From: Dichotomocladium elegans | Taxonomy: Eukaryota > Mucoromycota > Mucoromycetes > Mucorales > Lichtheimiaceae | Length of the DNA stretch: 64,000 nucleotides | NCBI GenBank assembly: GCA_025716815.1 | Contig: JAIXMN010000003.1 | Span: 682,001-746,000 of the forward strand | Direction of reading: 5' to 3' | In this document: one piece after another, positions 61,913 through 64,000 of the stretch | How the letters are laid out: each line of letters opens with the position of its first letter | How positions within the stretch are numbered: position 1 is the stretch's first letter | Notes under the pieces: model-generated | What the model was told of the DNA's origin: nothing | Database searches by the model: none | Seen by the model: the letters and a program-made list of their open reading frames with translations, nothing else | Translations under genes and position numbers: made by a program

Positions 61913-63104
61913 ATGAATGGCTACTCTTCGTCTACACAGAAAGAACTCAAATCAGCCGCTCTTTACCAGCAACTCCAATACCCGTTCCCAAAACGCACAA
62001 TGATCGAAGACACCTATCCACACCAGCAATCATCCCTCCAAACCAGCGGTGATCTCCAAGACGTTATTTTTTATTATCAGTCCCAGCCTGAGCTGCTGCG
62101 ATTGATACTACAGAGCAAGCTCGAGGAAGACAAGCGGCGGGCAGAAGAAGCAAAGCTGCGATCAAAAGAACTCGATCTTATGATGCTCCAGCAACAACAG
62201 CAACAGCAACAACGCATATACAGCACCACGCGAGTTAACTCCATACATACCCCTGCAGCAGCGACTCTTCCGGCACCTCTTCCATCCGCATCCATCGATA
62301 TTAGCAACCTCAATAATACCAGTGATAATTCGAGCAGCAGCAATATCATGCTGCGAAGGCCTTCCTTCGCTGTCGTCGATCCATCCATTCCTCGCCGGGG
62401 ATCGCCGACTTTCTCCCATCCTACTGCTACTGCTACTGCTACTGCTACTGCTGGTGCTGCTGCTGTTGCTACCACGACTACCTCTACTTCCACCACCACC
62501 ACAAGGACATCCACCTCCTCTGAGGAAGAACTCATGCCATCCACGCCACATACCATGTTTCCAAGTTCAAGGTAAGGATACTTTTCTTTCAATTTTTCAC
62601 ATGTGATTATTTGACACTTTTAACGCCATTTGAATACAAAGCTTCCCGATCTCACCAACGAAGCCATCCGGAATGACGGACGAAGCCAGTTATACGCCGC
62701 TGCAGCCCTCGGTACCCACTTATCATGCACTACCGCCCATCCAGCGGTACGAGCCCTATTTCTCCCAGCGACCTCGACGGCGACGCGAAATGCAGGCCAT
62801 CACAAAAATTGTCGAGACAAGAGAATACCCATATGTAGATGGATATTTCTGGAAAAATAACGGAAACACGACACAGAAAAAGACAGGAAACAAGAGTGTA
62901 TACTACAAATGCGCCAACAGCACCAAGGTTTGATTGATTGGAGGAAAGAGAAAACATTGCTTTCTTGATGATTGACGCAGTTAGCAGGGATGCCCGGTGA
63001 ACAAGACAGTGACGTGGAAAGAGAATGGTGAATATCTCATCAAATATCGAGGGGACCATCTTCCAGACTGTGTTCGTGGACACCAGGAACAGCATTCCAT
63101 GTAG
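61913..63104 (+). CDS. WRKY-like (WRKY-GCM1 fold) zinc-finger protein
   Basis: Three exons (61913-62571, 62642-62927, 62988-63104) sum to 1,062 bp, 353 residues. The N-terminal two-thirds are low complexity: a short coiled coil (LEEDKRRAEEAKLRSKEL), a poly-Gln run and a Ser/Thr/Ala region encoded by triplet repeats. The C-terminal 70 residues match the WRKY/GCM1/FLYWCH-type zinc domain: YVDGYFWKNNGNTTQKK leads to VYYKC, then GCPVNKTV and KYRGDHLPDC. Spacing from DGY to YYKC is 25 residues, as in plant WRKY domains. Zinc ligands are C-X6-C and H-X3-C. The core heptapeptide reads WKNNGNT instead of WRKYGQK. Probably a DNA-binding nuclear factor; target unknown. Basic RPRRRRE precedes the domain and may be a nuclear signal. 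Confidence 0.8.
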
Positions 63105-64000
63105 ATAGTTTATGACCTTATGCACAACGTATATAATAAAGTATATAAGCATGTGAAATAAGAGGAATTTTTCGGAACTACGCGAGATCAATATCCTTTC
63201 TGTCCCGGCGTCCAGGCTCTGACATTCATATCTGTTTAGGTAATACACATCCTCTAGTGCATGGAATCATTGGATGGGAAACCGCTGAATTTCTGCTGGC
63301 TTTCAGATCGGGTGCAAGACCAAAGTGGGGGAACGCAGCAACAGAGGATTACTTTCAACAGGAGAGAGTTAACGAGCGAGAGTGAAAATGGTTGATTCGC
63401 ACAATGACTTTGCCCCTCGTCAGAATAAGGCTACGGACTTTCTCAAGATAAGACAATCGATCAACAGAAGGCATCCATGGTACGTGCGCACAGTAGCGAA
63501 GGATACCAGAGACAAATAATAGCTGGGCCTATGGAGCGGGCGGTAATTTGCGCCAACACCCACCCCCAATCCCCCGACTTTTAAAATGATCCAAAAGTGG
63601 ATGACTTACTTGCGAGAAGTGGAAAACCTCAATTATCCTTTCAGGCGAGTTGCATAAAAATTACATAATTTCACCGCATAGAATGTTCGACGGTCTAGAT
63701 AAATAAACAGCCTTTGTTCCTGTGCTGAAAGTTAACCCGGGAATATTCAGATATATATCGGCGATAACTGGCACCAAAAAAAAAAGACGTCGTTGGCGGC
63801 GACGTCGTCTGTGTATTTCTGGTTGCTCTAGTTGCTTTGGGCGATGTGGTCTCACCTCCCTCCCTCTGGGGGGCGTGCGGTTCAGCTGACGTAGTCTTCT
63901 CCCATAAACATGTGAACTCCTTTCTAGTACTGCCCTTCCCCTCGCCCCTCAGCATGTTTGTCGTACCATGTTGACTGAGAGTCTACACAGAATAAGCAAC
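63105..64000. other. Downstream intergenic to window end
   Basis: No supported gene. Frames near 63661-63955 on the minus strand are unsupported; the window ends before any further feature. Confidence 0.5.

Noticed and set aside
62077..62592. Minus-strand Val/Ser-rich frames opposite the WRKY-like gene
   Set aside because: They are complements of triplet-repeat coding sequence in the real gene.

Overview
The window is nuclear DNA from a filamentous fungus, most likely an early-diverging one (Mucoromycota, probably Mucorales). The genes are dense and split by many short introns of about 50-100 bp. Gene content fits a zygomycete: a chitin/glucan-type cell-wall repertoire (GH81), UPF0658, a WRKY-like zinc finger, a globin-sensor-like tail-anchored protein and a HutD-AstE fusion. 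The species cannot be named from the sequence alone.

Layout. 1-27 is the 3' end of a tRNA gene with its Pol III terminator. 28-4471 holds no intact gene but contains decayed coding blocks. 4472-7362 is a minus-strand run OCA1-like phosphatase > Rieske protein > MCP1-like protein. A 205-bp divergent promoter region leads to plus-strand CFT1/CPSF160, UPF0658, sulfite oxidase and a CLASP-N/TOG protein with a tandem-repeat tail (7568-21275). 21334-25783 is a mobile-element cluster: a decayed LINE (minus) against a decayed Helitron/PIF1-type helicase (plus). 27748-34827 carries a response regulator, ATG3, phosphoglucomutase and a type II glycosyltransferase. 35962-36816 is a secreted 3D-domain-like protein. 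39444-42301 is a HutD-AstE gene that reads cleanly as one 699-residue fusion. On the minus strand follow the globin-like protein, a rhomboid protease, an M1 aminopeptidase and a GH81 glucanase (42994-56454). 56949-57545 is a short second copy of the two ends of the Helitron-side element. A tRNA-Leu(CAA) sits at 58861-58943 and a WRKY-like factor at 61913-63104.

The genes are mostly independent housekeeping functions (mRNA 3'-end formation, respiration, autophagy, sugar phosphate and sulfur metabolism, wall remodelling); no multi-gene pathway cluster is evident. The most unusual sequence-level signals are: frequent GC-AG introns, eight of them fixed by reading frame; a 6-nt microexon carrying the molybdenum-ligand cysteine codon of sulfite oxidase; the HutD-AstE fusion; the WRKY-like domain with a changed core; and the 110-residue repeats in the CLASP-like protein. 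Exon boundaries were traced by eye; those checked by summing exon lengths to a multiple of three are stated in the entries.
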